A stretch of 64,000 nucleotides of DNA, taken from contig NZ_PDJB01000001.1 of the NCBI RefSeq assembly GCF_002563895.1, forward strand, positions 4,447,501 through 4,511,500, given 5' to 3'. Positions 39,161-47,932 of the stretch are shown here, one piece after another. The DNA is from Pseudomonas lurida (lineage in GTDB: Bacteria; Pseudomonadota; Gammaproteobacteria; Pseudomonadales; Pseudomonadaceae). Position 1 is the first letter of the stretch, and the number at the start of each line of letters is the position of its first letter. The translations under genes and the position numbers were made by a program. The notes beneath the pieces were generated by a model, which was not told where the DNA came from, ran no database searches, and saw only the letters and a program-made list of their open reading frames with translations.

Positions 39161-39955
39161 TCAACTGCGTTTGTTCTGTGGCATCGCCTTGACCGCGCCA
39201 CTGGCAATCAACTCCGCCAGTTCGGCGACGTCAAGCAACGCGCACATGTGTTCGATCACGGTGCCTGCCAGCCAAGGCCGTTGGCCCCGGTGGCTGCGCC
39301 ATTTGATTTCGTTCGGGTCCAGGCGCAACGAGCGGCTGACCTGGTGCACCGCCAGCCCCCATTCATAGCCCTGCACCGAGATCACGTATTGCAAGCCCTG
39401 GCGGAAGTCGTCACGGTAGCGGTCGGGCATGACCCAACGCGCGGTATCGAGCACCTTGAGGTTGCCGGCCTGGCTGGGCAGGATGCCAAGGAACCATTCC
39501 GGCTGCCCGAACAGCGGCGTCAACTCCTGGCCTTCCAGGGAATAGATCGACCCCAGGCACACCAACGGCACTGCCAGCGTCAACCCGGCGACGTCGAACA
39601 GCAGGCATTCGAACGGTTCGGCAGCCCAGCTGGGGCGGTCATCGCCAGTGACGGGAGGCGGCGTAATGCTCGGTGGCAGGTGCACTTCCACCACCGGCTC
39701 GACCACCACGGGCGCCACCACCAGCGGCGCAATCGGAACGACGACAGGCGCAACCGGCACAACCTGTGCGTCGCGCGCCTGCTCTTCCAATACAGCCAGC
39801 TGGAATTCGTCCAGCGTGCTTTCTGGTTCTACAGCAGGCTCCAGCACCAGGATCGGTTCCTGCAGTTCTTCCGCCGTCGCATCCTGCAGCAAGGCATCCA
39901 GGTAGGATTCCAGTGCCAGTTGCGGCCGGGTCTTGAGCTCTACGGGACGGTTCAT
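39161..39955 (-). CDS. parP: CheW-domain protein ParP-like
   Basis: 264 aa. The N-terminal 110 residues are a linker that includes a Val/Pro-rich low-complexity run (about 66-92); the C-terminal half (about 115-255) is a divergent CheW-like fold: FECLLFDVAGLTLAVPLVCLGSI, WFLGILPSQAGNLKVLDTARWVMP and GLAVHQVSRSLRL. By domain layout and position after a ParA-like gene it corresponds to ParP (PA1463), which holds chemosensory arrays at the cell pole through CheA and ParC. ATG 39955 overlaps the parC stop (TGATG) and follows AGGTGG. Confidence 0.85.
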   Translation of the reverse strand: MNRPVELKTRPQLALESYLDALLQDATAEELQEPILVLEPAVEPESTLDEFQLAVLEEQARDAQVVPVAPVVVPIAPLVVAPVVVEPVVEVHLPPSITPPPVTGDDRPSWAAEPFECLLFDVAGLTLAVPLVCLGSIYSLEGQELTPLFGQPEWFLGILPSQAGNLKVLDTARWVMPDRYRDDFRQGLQYVISVQGYEWGLAVHQVSRSLRLDPNEIKWRSHRGQRPWLAGTVIEHMCALLDVAELAELIASGAVKAMPQNKRS

Positions 39956-40743
39956 CACGCCACCTGCGCCACAAGCTGCTGGGACAGCAGGTGCTTGAGC
40001 AACGCGCGGTAAGCCAGTACGCCACGACTTTTCGAGTCGAACTGCGACGGCGCCAGGCCGGCACGGCTGGCGTCACGCAAGCGCGTGTCCACCGGGATGT
40101 AGCCGTTCCAGATAGTGTCCGGGTAGGCATCGCGCAACACGCGCAAAGTGCCGAGGGACGCCTGGGTCCGGCGATCGAACAGGGTCGGCACGATGCTGAA
40201 CGGCAGCGCCTGTTTGCGCGAACGGTTGATCATCGCCAGGGTGCTGACCATGCGCTCCAGGCCTTTGACCGCCAGGTGTTCGGTCTGCACCGGGATGACC
40301 AACTGCTGGCTGGCCGCCAAGGCGTTGACCATCAACACGCCCAGCAACGGCGGGCTGTCGATGATCGCGTAGTCGAAGTCCTGCCACAGTTGCGCCAGCG
40401 TCTTGGCGATCACCAGGCCCAGGCCGCTCTGCCCAGGCGACTGACGTTCAAGGGTGGCCAGTGCGGTGCTGGAAGGCAGCAGGGAAATGCTTTCGTTACT
40501 GGTGGGCAGCAGCAATTGCCCAGGCAAATCGGCGGGCACGCTGCCCTTGTGCAGGAACAGGTCGTAGTTACTGTGTTCCAGGGCATCCGGGTCGTAGCCG
40601 AAATAGCTGGTCATGGAGCCGTGAGGGTCCAGGTCCACCACGACCACACGCTTGCCCGCCTCGGCCAGCAATCCGGCTAAGGCGATGGAGGTAGTGGTCT
40701 TGCCGACCCCACCTTTTTGATTGGCAACTGCCCAGACTCTCAT
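39955..40743 (-). CDS. parC: ParA-like ATPase ParC (polar localisation of chemotaxis arrays)
   Basis: 262 aa deviant-Walker ATPase. It starts MRVWAVANQKGGVGKTTTSIALAG with the KGGVGKTT P-loop, then Walker A' DLDPHGS and Walker B IIDSPPLLG. The frame opens at 40785, but ATG 40743 has GGGAGGA upstream and begins at the conserved strand. No ParB or parS partner is present; location between motD and the CheW-like parP is as at PA1462, so it is assigned to array positioning rather than plasmid partition. Confidence 0.9.
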   Translation of the reverse strand: MRVWAVANQKGGVGKTTTSIALAGLLAEAGKRVVVVDLDPHGSMTSYFGYDPDALEHSNYDLFLHKGSVPADLPGQLLLPTSNESISLLPSSTALATLERQSPGQSGLGLVIAKTLAQLWQDFDYAIIDSPPLLGVLMVNALAASQQLVIPVQTEHLAVKGLERMVSTLAMINRSRKQALPFSIVPTLFDRRTQASLGTLRVLRDAYPDTIWNGYIPVDTRLRDASRAGLAPSQFDSKSRGVLAYRALLKHLLSQQLVAQVA

Positions 40744-40794
40744 TCGGTTGGTTCCTCCCGGCAGGCACAGGCGCGACCGAGACATTGCATAGGG

Positions 40795-41682
40795 TTATTG
40801 AGCCGGCGACGGAGAATTGACGGCACTCTGACGAACCGGCGGCTTTACAGGGGCCGGTGCAGTTTGTGTGCCAGCCCGCTTCAAGGCCGCATCCGGTGTT
40901 GCATTGGCGGTACCGGTGCCGGTCAGGCTGCGACGCACATCCAGGTTGCGCGACACCACCAGTACCACTCGACGGTTACGTGCGCGCCCCTCTACCGTGG
41001 CGTTATTGGCCACCGGCTGGAACTCGCCATACCCCACCGACGCCAGGCGGCCGGGGTTCACGCCCTGCATCGCGAGCATGCGCACGATGCTCGCGGCACG
41101 CGCCGAGGACAGCTCCCAGTTGGTCGGGTACTGCGCGGTGCTGATCGGGAAATTGTCGGTAAACCCTTCAACGTGGATCGGGTTCTCGAATGGCCGCAGG
41201 ATCGCCGCCACCTTATCAATGATGGTGAACGCCTGGTCACTGGGCATCGCATCGGCACTGGCAAACAGCAGGCTGGAGTTGAGTTCGATCTCCACCCACA
41301 GTTCGTTGCCACGCACGGTCATCTGGTTGGAGCTGATCAAATCGCCAAACGCGGCACTGATGTCATCGGCGATGCTCTTCAGCGGATCGCTGGTGCCGCC
41401 CACGCCGGCAGCAGTTTCATCGCTGTCGTTGACCAGCGGCTTGGCCGGCGTCACGGTCTTGGGCCGCTCTTCGCCGATGGGGATCGGCTTGAGGGCGCGG
41501 TCGGCGTCGTTGAACACCCCGATCAACGCCTGGGAAATGACTTTGTACTTGCCTTCGTTGATCGACGAGATGGAGTACATCACCACGAAAAACGCGAACA
41601 GCAGCGTAATGAAGTCGGCGTAGGACACCAGCCAGCGTTCATGGTTGACGTGTTCTTCAGGTTCACGACGGCGACGGCTCAC
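40795..41682 (-). CDS. motD: Flagellar motor stator protein MotD
   Basis: 295 aa MotB-type subunit. It starts SRRRREPEEHVNHERWLVSYADFITLLFAFFVVMYS, where the TM helix contains the proton-channel Asp (YADFITLLFAFF). The C-terminal OmpA-like peptidoglycan-binding domain has VEGFTDNFPI, NWELSSARAASIVRML and LASVGYGEFQPV. Beyond it is a Pro/Ala-rich tail. With MotC it forms the second Pseudomonas stator, needed for swarming and swimming in viscous media. 15 bp downstream of motC. Confidence 0.94.
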   Translation of the reverse strand: MSRRRREPEEHVNHERWLVSYADFITLLFAFFVVMYSISSINEGKYKVISQALIGVFNDADRALKPIPIGEERPKTVTPAKPLVNDSDETAAGVGGTSDPLKSIADDISAAFGDLISSNQMTVRGNELWVEIELNSSLLFASADAMPSDQAFTIIDKVAAILRPFENPIHVEGFTDNFPISTAQYPTNWELSSARAASIVRMLAMQGVNPGRLASVGYGEFQPVANNATVEGRARNRRVVLVVSRNLDVRRSLTGTGTANATPDAALKRAGTQTAPAPVKPPVRQSAVNSPSPAQ

Positions 41683-41697
41683 AACACATACCTCCCA

Positions 41698-42438
41698 TCA
41701 ATCCATGAAGCCCTGGAGCTTCAATTCGATGGAGCGCGGGTTCTCGCCCTCGGCGATCGAGAGGATACCTTCGAGCAACATTTCGCGATAACGCGACTGG
41801 CGCATGGCGATCGACTTGAGCTTGCTCGCCACCGGCAGCAACACCAGGTTGGCGCTGGCCACACCGTAGATGGTGGCGACAAACGCCACGGCGATCCCGC
41901 TGCCCAATTGGGACGGGTCGGCCAGGTTGCCCATCACGTGGATCAGGCCCATCACCGCACCGATAATGCCGATGGTCGGCGCGTAGCCGCCCATGCTTTC
42001 AAAGACTTTGGCGGCATTGATGTCACGGCTTTCCTGGGTGTAGAAGTCCACCTCGAGGATGCTGCGGATCGCTTCCGGTTCGGCACCGTCCACCAGCAAC
42101 TGCAGGCCCTTGCGTGCGTAGCTGTCGGGTTCGGCATCGGCTACGCCTTCCAGGCCCAGCAGGCCTTCCTTGCGGGCGGTGAGGCTCCAGTTGACCACGC
42201 GATCGATGCCGCCGGGCAGGTCCACGCGTGGCGGGAAAATGATCCACACCAGGATCTGCATGGCGCGCTTGAACGAGCTCAAGGGTGACTGCAGCAATGC
42301 CGCCCCCACCGTGCCGCCGATCACGATCAGCGCCGCCGGGCCATTGGCCAACGCGCCGAGGTGACCGCCTTCGAGGTAGTTGCCACCAATGATCGCGACA
42401 AACGCCATGATGATACCGATCAGGCTCAAGACATCCAT
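41698..42438 (-). CDS. motC: Flagellar motor stator protein MotC
   Basis: 246 aa MotA-type subunit with four TM helices: about 3-22, 30-50, 150-172 and 180-200. The cytoplasmic loop between TM2 and TM3 holds the charged rotor-contact region; SMGGYAPTIGIIGAVMGLIHVM is the TM3 signature. It forms the proton-driven stator ring with MotD. ATG overlaps the cheB stop by one base (TGATG), so the stator genes are coupled to cheB translation. Confidence 0.94.
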   Translation of the reverse strand: MDVLSLIGIIMAFVAIIGGNYLEGGHLGALANGPAALIVIGGTVGAALLQSPLSSFKRAMQILVWIIFPPRVDLPGGIDRVVNWSLTARKEGLLGLEGVADAEPDSYARKGLQLLVDGAEPEAIRSILEVDFYTQESRDINAAKVFESMGGYAPTIGIIGAVMGLIHVMGNLADPSQLGSGIAVAFVATIYGVASANLVLLPVASKLKSIAMRQSRYREMLLEGILSIAEGENPRSIELKLQGFMD

Positions 42439-43574
42439 CAGAGGCAGGCCTCCACCAGATGCTTGCCAATGTCGTCCAGGCTGTAGACGGCGTCGGCCAG
42501 GTCCGCCTTGACGATGGCCATGGGCATGCCATAGATCACGCAGCTGGCTTCATCCTGGGCCCAGATGGCGCTGCCGCCCTGCTTGAGCAGACGCGCGCCT
42601 TCACGGCCGTCGGCGCCCATGCCGGTGAGCACCACCGCCAGAACTTTGTCACCGTAGGACTTGGCCGCCGAACCGAAGGTGATGTCCACGCACGGCTTGT
42701 AGTTCAGGCGCTCATCGCCCGGCAGGATTTTGATCGCGCCACGCCCGTCGACCATCATTTGCTTGCCACCCGGGGCCAGCAACGCCAAGCCAGGGCGCAG
42801 GATGTCGCCATCCTCGGCTTCCTTGACGCTGATGCGGCACAGCTTGTCCAGGCGCTCGGCGAAAGCCTTGGTGAACGCAGCGGGCATGTGCTGGATCAAC
42901 ACGATGGGCGCCGGGAAGTTGGCCGGCAATTGGGTCAATACGCGCTGCAGGGCAACCGGGCCGCCAGTGGAAGTACCGATAGCCACCAGCTTGTAGGCCT
43001 TGCGCTTGGGCGCGGGTGAATGAGCCGCCGCAGGCGCAGTGGCACGCACGGGCGCAGGCGCCACGGGGCGAGCAACCGGTGCCGGCGCAGGACGCCCGAA
43101 CGAGGTTGTCGGTGCCGCGGCGGGAGCGGGAGCAGGTGCTTGCGACGGCGCCGGCGTGCTGAACAGGCTGCGACGGTTGCTGCGCGAAATGCTGTGCACC
43201 TTCTCGCACAGCATCTGCTTGACCTTCTCGGGGTTGCGCGAGATGTCTTCGAAATTTTTCGGCAGGAAGTCCACCGCGCCGGCGTCCAACGCATCCAGGG
43301 TGACCCGGGCGCCTTCGTGGGTCAGCGAGGAGAACATCAACACCGGGGTCGGGCAGCGTTGCATGATGTGTCGAACTGCCGTGATGCCATCCATCATCGG
43401 CATCTCGTAGTCCATGGTGATCACGTCCGGTTTCAACGCAATGGCTTGATCAATCGCCTCTTTGCCGTTGGTGGCCGTGCCGACCACCTGGATCGTTGGA
43501 TCGGCGGAAAGAATTTCCGAGACGCGGCGGCGGAAGAAACCCGAATCGTCCACCACCAGGACCTTGACTGCCAT
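42438..43574 (-). CDS. cheB: Chemotaxis protein-glutamate methylesterase/deamidase CheB
   Basis: 378 aa. Receiver domain (about 1-120) with DD at 9-10 and phospho-Asp55 ([11 protein letters not shown]); a long Ala/Pro linker (about 140-185); and the methylesterase domain (about 195-378) with catalytic Ser in AIGTSTGGP, His in LIQHMP and Asp in [11 protein letters not shown]. It removes methyl groups from receptors when phosphorylated by CheA. ATG 43574 (AACGGAGTG upstream) is chosen over the longer frame at 43601. Confidence 0.95.
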   Translation of the reverse strand: MAVKVLVVDDSGFFRRRVSEILSADPTIQVVGTATNGKEAIDQAIALKPDVITMDYEMPMMDGITAVRHIMQRCPTPVLMFSSLTHEGARVTLDALDAGAVDFLPKNFEDISRNPEKVKQMLCEKVHSISRSNRRSLFSTPAPSQAPAPAPAAAPTTSFGRPAPAPVARPVAPAPVRATAPAAAHSPAPKRKAYKLVAIGTSTGGPVALQRVLTQLPANFPAPIVLIQHMPAAFTKAFAERLDKLCRISVKEAEDGDILRPGLALLAPGGKQMMVDGRGAIKILPGDERLNYKPCVDITFGSAAKSYGDKVLAVVLTGMGADGREGARLLKQGGSAIWAQDEASCVIYGMPMAIVKADLADAVYSLDDIGKHLVEACL

Positions 43575-43622
43575 AAACACTCCGTTAGGCGGGGCGGGCA
43601 ATACCGCCCTGCCCCACCAGAA

Positions 43623-45830
43623 TCAAATACGCCGAGCGGCGTAACGCTTGAGCATGCTCGGAACATCGAGAATCAGCGCGATCCGACCGTCACCGGTGAT
43701 GGTCGCACCCGACATGCCCGGGGTTCCCTGCAGCATTTTGCCCAAAGGCTTGATGACCACTTCTTCCTGGCCAACCAGTTGATCGACCACAAAGCCGATA
43801 CGCTGGGTGCCCACGGAGAGAATCACCACATGGCCTTCGCGCTGCTCTTCATGCTTGGCCGATGCCACCAGCCAGCGCTTGAGGTAGAACAGTGGCAACG
43901 CCTTGTCGCGCACGATCACGACTTCCTGGCCGTCCACCACGTTGGTGCGGGACAGGTCGAGGTGGAAGATCTCGTTGACGTTGACCAGCGGGAAGGCGAA
44001 GGCCTGGTTACCCAGCATCACCATCAAGGTCGGCATGATCGCCAGGGTCAACGGCACCTTGATGACGATCTTGGAGCCTTGGCCCTTGGTCGAGTAAATG
44101 TTGATCGAGCCGTTGAGCTGGCTGATCTTGGTCTTCACCACGTCCATGCCGACGCCACGGCCGGACACGTCGGAAATCTCGGTCTTGGTGGAGAAACCCG
44201 GGGCGAAGATCAGGTTGTAGCACTCGGTGTCGGTCAGGCGATCGGCGGCGTCCTTGTCCATCACGCCACGCTTGACGGCGATATTGCGCAGAATGGTCGG
44301 GTCCATGCCCTTGCCGTCATCGGTGATCGACAGCAGGATATGGTCGCCTTCTTGCTCGGCTGCCAGGATGACCTTGCCGTTGCGCGACTTGCCCGACGCC
44401 TCGCGTTCTTCCGGGGTTTCCACGCCGTGGTCGACGGCGTTGCGCACCAAGTGGACCAGCGGGTCGGCCAGGGCCTCGACAAGGTTTTTGTCGAGGTCGG
44501 TTTCTTCACCCACCAGCTCCAGGTTGATCTCTTTCTTCAGCTGACGCGCCAGGTCACGAACCAGGCGTGGGAAGCGGCCGAAGACTTTCTTGATCGGCTG
44601 CATCCGCGTTTTCATCACGGCGGTCTGCAGGTCGGCGGTCACCACGTCGAGGTTCGACACGGCCTTTTGCATGGCTTCATCGCCGCTGCTCAAGCCCAGG
44701 CGCACCAAGCGGTTACGCACCAGTACCAGTTCGCCGACCATATTCATGATGTCGTCCAGGCGCGCGGTATCAACGCGCACGGTGGTTTCGGCTTCACTGG
44801 CAGGTTTCTCGGCCACCGGCGCGGCGGCAGCACGCGCCGGCGCCGGGGCGGCGGCTGGAGTCGGTGCGGGTTTGGCCGCCGGAGCGGGTGCCGGCGCCGC
44901 GGCTTTGGCGGCAACCGGTGCAGCGGTCGCCACCGCAGCGGCCGGCGCCACTTCACTGAACTTGCCCTTGCCGTGCAATTCGTCCAGCAGGGATTCGAAC
45001 TCCTGATCGGAGATCAAGCCATCGCCAGCAGGTGCGGCACTGGCGGCAGGCGCTGCGGCGGTGGCGGCGACTGCCGGCAAGGCGTCGGCCACAAAGGTGC
45101 CCTTGCCGTGCAGTTGGTCGAGCAACGCTTCGAATTCATCGTCGGTGATATCGGTGCTGGCACTGCCAGTGGCGGCAGGCGCCTCAGGCGCAGCGACCGG
45201 TGCCACGGCGTCAGCCGCGAACTGGCCTTTGCCATGCAACTGGTCAAGCAGGGACTCGAACTCGGCGTCGGTAATGTCTTCGCTGGTCGGTGCGGCAACA
45301 GGCGCAGCGGGTGCTTCAGCCTCGGCCTTCACCGCACTGAGCGAGTTGAGCAGTTGTTCGAACTCGCTGTCCGTCACATCCGCTTCGGGCTCTGCCACCG
45401 GTTCCGGCGCAGCTTCAGCCACCGGCGCAGCCGATAAGTCGGCAGGCTCTGCGTAGCGCGCCAGGGCGGCTAGCAGCTCCGGCGTGGCCGCAGTGATCGG
45501 GGCACGTTCGCGGACTTCGCCGAACATGCCGTTGACCGCGTCCAGTGCTTCGAGAATCACGTCCATCAACTCCGAGTCAACGTGCCGCTCACCCTTGCGC
45601 AGGATGTCGAACACGTTCTCGGCGATGTGGCAGCACTCCACCAGCTCATGGAGCTGGAGGAAGCCGGCGCCCCCTTTTACAGTGTGAAAACCGCGAAAAA
45701 TTGCATTGAGCAGGTTCGCATCATCCGGGCGGCTTTCCAGCTCGACCAGTTGTTCGGACAGTTGCTCTAAAATTTCGCCGGCCTCTACAAGGAAATCCTG
45801 AAGGATTTCTTCATCGGCGCCGAAGCTCAT
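43623..45830 (-). CDS. cheA: Chemotaxis sensor kinase CheA
   Basis: 735 aa. P1 has phospho-His49 (GFHTVKGGAGF). The long Ala/Pro linker where P2 would lie contains four copies of a D-[IV]-[ST]-D-x-EFE-x-LL-[DN] motif at about 151, 185, 227 and 272, three continuing into LHGKGxF. P3 dimerisation starts VRVDTARLDDIMNMVGELV. P4 ATPase has LVHLVRNAVDHGVE, DDGKGMD and GRGVGMDVVKTKI. P5 CheW-like domain ends the protein. It phosphorylates CheY and CheB. Start ATG 45830 lies 11 bp after cheZ. Confidence 0.96.
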   Translation of the reverse strand: MSFGADEEILQDFLVEAGEILEQLSEQLVELESRPDDANLLNAIFRGFHTVKGGAGFLQLHELVECCHIAENVFDILRKGERHVDSELMDVILEALDAVNGMFGEVRERAPITAATPELLAALARYAEPADLSAAPVAEAAPEPVAEPEADVTDSEFEQLLNSLSAVKAEAEAPAAPVAAPTSEDITDAEFESLLDQLHGKGQFAADAVAPVAAPEAPAATGSASTDITDDEFEALLDQLHGKGTFVADALPAVAATAAAPAASAAPAGDGLISDQEFESLLDELHGKGKFSEVAPAAAVATAAPVAAKAAAPAPAPAAKPAPTPAAAPAPARAAAAPVAEKPASEAETTVRVDTARLDDIMNMVGELVLVRNRLVRLGLSSGDEAMQKAVSNLDVVTADLQTAVMKTRMQPIKKVFGRFPRLVRDLARQLKKEINLELVGEETDLDKNLVEALADPLVHLVRNAVDHGVETPEEREASGKSRNGKVILAAEQEGDHILLSITDDGKGMDPTILRNIAVKRGVMDKDAADRLTDTECYNLIFAPGFSTKTEISDVSGRGVGMDVVKTKISQLNGSINIYSTKGQGSKIVIKVPLTLAIMPTLMVMLGNQAFAFPLVNVNEIFHLDLSRTNVVDGQEVVIVRDKALPLFYLKRWLVASAKHEEQREGHVVILSVGTQRIGFVVDQLVGQEEVVIKPLGKMLQGTPGMSGATITGDGRIALILDVPSMLKRYAARRI

Positions 45831-45841
45831 GTGGGTGCTCC

Positions 45842-46630
45842 TTAGAAGCCTAAACTGGATAACAGGTCATCTACGTCATCCTGACCTGACACAACGTCTT
45901 CACGTTTATCGGCATGAATCTGCGGACCTTCACCCTTGGCGAGATGTTTTTGTGGATCTTTTTCCGAGAGGATCGCTTCGCGGTCATGTTCAATGCCGGC
46001 AAAACGGTCAACCTGGCCTGCCATAAGCACCAATTTGAGCAAGTTGCTTTCCACTTCGGTGACCAACTGGGTCACACGCTTGATCACCTGACCGGTGAGG
46101 TCCTGGTAATCCTGGGCGAGCAGAATGTCGTTGAGGTTGCTGGAAACCGTGCGGTTTTCCTGCTCACTGCGTGACAAGAACCCTTCGACCCGGCGCGCCA
46201 GCTCACGAAACTCTTCAGCCCCCACTTCACGGCGCATGAAACGGCCCCAGTCAACGCTGAGGGCCTGGGCTTCAGTGGCCATGCCATTGACCAGAGGCGT
46301 GGCGTTTTCCACCAGGTCCATGGTGCGGTTGGCCGCCGCCTCAGTCAGCCTGACCACGTAGGACAGGCGTTCGGTGGCATCCGTGATCTGGGAGATTTCT
46401 TCGGCCTGGGGCATGTGCGGGTCAATCTGGAAATTGACGATTGCACTGTGCAGCTCGCGCGTGAGCTTGCCCACTTCCTGGTACAGGCCGCGGTCACGGG
46501 TCTGGTTGAGCTCATGGATTAACTGCACCGCGTCGCCGAACTGGCCTCTTTCAAGGCTTTCGACCAATTGGTGAGCATGCTTTTTCAGGGTCGACTCGAA
46601 GTCTCCCTGTGACGTTTCTTTATGCTCCAT
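45842..46630 (-). CDS. cheZ: Protein phosphatase CheZ
   Basis: 262 aa. Long helical hairpin dimer with the CheZ core DATERLSYVVRLTEAAANRTMDLVE (in part) and the catalytic Gln in LLAQDYQDLTGQVIKRV. The C-terminal CheY-binding peptide is DDVDDLLSSLGF after a flexible charged linker. It dephosphorylates CheY-P. It sits between cheY and cheA, with 18 and 11 bp gaps, so all three are co-transcribed. Confidence 0.95.
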   Translation of the reverse strand: MEHKETSQGDFESTLKKHAHQLVESLERGQFGDAVQLIHELNQTRDRGLYQEVGKLTRELHSAIVNFQIDPHMPQAEEISQITDATERLSYVVRLTEAAANRTMDLVENATPLVNGMATEAQALSVDWGRFMRREVGAEEFRELARRVEGFLSRSEQENRTVSSNLNDILLAQDYQDLTGQVIKRVTQLVTEVESNLLKLVLMAGQVDRFAGIEHDREAILSEKDPQKHLAKGEGPQIHADKREDVVSGQDDVDDLLSSLGF

Positions 46631-46648
46631 AGCTCCCCCGCGATGGCA

Positions 46649-47023
46649 TTAGCCGTGGATGCGTTCGAAGATTTTTTCGATCTTCTCTTTCAAGGCCAAT
46701 GCAGTGAATGGCTTGACCACGTAACCGTTAACCCCGGCTTGGGCGGCTTCGATGATCTGCTCACGCTTGGCTTCGGCGGTTACCATCAGCACAGGCAGGC
46801 TGCGCAGCTTTTCGTCAGCGCGCACGTGGCGCAGCAAGTCGATACCGGTCATGCCCGGCATGTTCCAGTCTGTTACCAGAAAGTCGATGCTCCCGCTGTT
46901 GAGGATCGGAATCGCCGTAATGCCGTCATCCGCCTCGACCGTGTTAGTGAACCCAAGGTCACGCAACAGGTTTTTTATGATCCGCCGCATCGTTGAGAAG
47001 TCATCAACGATGAGGATTTTCAT
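46649..47023 (-). CDS. cheY: Chemotaxis response regulator CheY
   Basis: 124 aa, receiver domain only: acid pocket VDDFS (Asp7, Asp8), phospho-Asp52 in [12 protein letters not shown], Thr in MVTAEA and Lys in VVKPFT. Phospho-CheY binds FliM, whose gene is in this window. The frame opens earlier (TTG 47047 or TTG 47035, the latter with GGAGG); ATG 47023 agrees with the family N-terminus MKILIVDD. A hairpin lies between fliA and this gene. Confidence 0.95.
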   Translation of the reverse strand: MKILIVDDFSTMRRIIKNLLRDLGFTNTVEADDGITAIPILNSGSIDFLVTDWNMPGMTGIDLLRHVRADEKLRSLPVLMVTAEAKREQIIEAAQAGVNGYVVKPFTALALKEKIEKIFERIHG

Positions 47024-47058
47024 GTTCTTGTCCAATTCGACCTCCAAGCAGTCTTAAA

Positions 47059-47079
47059 CGCGCCCAGCACCTGGACGCG
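47059..47079 (-). terminator. Hairpin in the fliA-cheY gap (partial terminator or attenuator)
   Basis: CGCGCCCAG (47059-47067) pairs with CTGGACGCG (47071-47079) with one mismatch around a 3-base loop. On the minus strand TTTAAGAC follows, only a weak T-run, so it may reduce rather than stop read-through from fliA into cheY. No convincing sigma28 promoter was found in this 168-bp gap. Confidence 0.4.
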
Positions 47080-47191
47080 CCATTTCAATCAACAGGCATT
47101 ACACAAAAAGGACTGCCGGGGGCACCACGGGTCGAAACCGCGAAGGCTGGTCGCCCTCGCGGTATCGTCTGCAGTGTCCCCACACTGCCTG

Positions 47192-47932
47192 TCAGCGCGC
47201 TCGCCACTCTCCCAAACGCCCCCGCAAGCGGGCTGCGCACTGGCTGTGCAACTGGCTGACCCGCGACTCGCTGACGCCCAGGACCTCACCGATTTCCTTG
47301 AGGTTCAGCTCTTCGTCGTAGTACAGCGCCAACACCAGTCGCTCACGCTCCGGCAAATTGGCAATCGCATCCGCCAACGCCCCCTGGAAACGCTCATCTT
47401 CCAGGTCACGCGATGGCTCCATATGAGCACTCGCGCCGTCCTCGTGCAGCCCTTCGTGCTCGCCGTCCTGCAAGAGGTCGTCGAAACTGAACAGGCGGCT
47501 GCCCAAGGTATCGTTCAAAATCCCGTAGTAATCGTCGAGACTCAATTGGAGTTCGGCCGCAACTTCGTGATCTTTAGCGTCGCGACCGGTTTTTGCTTCA
47601 ATTGCGCGAATTGCGTCACTGACCATGCGTGTATTGCGATGTACCGAACGCGGCGCCCAGTCACCTTTACGCACTTCATCGAGCATCGCGCCACGGATAC
47701 GGATACCCGCATACGTTTCGAAACTCGCGCCCTTGCTCGCGTCGTATTTGGTCGACACTTCGAGCAGGCCGATCATGCCCGCCTGGATCAGGTCTTCGAC
47801 CTGGACGCTGGCGGGCAGGCGTGCCAGCAAGTGATAGGCGATGCGCTTGACCAGGGGCGCATAGCGCTCGATCAATTCACCCTGGCTGTCACGTGCCGAT
47901 TTCTTGTAAAGGTTGTAGCCGCTGGCTGTCAT
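47192..47932 (-). CDS. fliA: Flagellar sigma factor FliA (sigma28)
   Basis: 246 aa. Region 2 includes YAPLVKRIAYHLLARLPASVQVEDLIQAGMIGLLEV and ASFETYAGIRIRGAMLDEVRKGDW; region 3 VHRNTRMVSDAIRAIEAKTG; region 4 LPERERLVLALYYDEELNLKEIGEVLGVSESRVSQLHSQ. It drives late flagellar and chemotaxis genes such as cheV here. ATG 47932 overlaps the fleN stop (ATGA), giving tight coupling; the longer frame to 48118 lies inside fleN. Confidence 0.96.
   Translation of the reverse strand: MTASGYNLYKKSARDSQGELIERYAPLVKRIAYHLLARLPASVQVEDLIQAGMIGLLEVSTKYDASKGASFETYAGIRIRGAMLDEVRKGDWAPRSVHRNTRMVSDAIRAIEAKTGRDAKDHEVAAELQLSLDDYYGILNDTLGSRLFSFDDLLQDGEHEGLHEDGASAHMEPSRDLEDERFQGALADAIANLPERERLVLALYYDEELNLKEIGEVLGVSESRVSQLHSQCAARLRGRLGEWRAR

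Noticed and set aside
39955..40743. ParA-like gene as a chromosome or plasmid partition gene
   Set aside because: No parB partner or parS-like sites; position between motD and the CheW-like parP fits the chemotaxis-array ParC.
43020..45437. Open frame of 805 codons opposite cheA/cheB
   Set aside because: Antisense shadow of cheA with Gly/Arg/His-rich composition and no recognisable motif.
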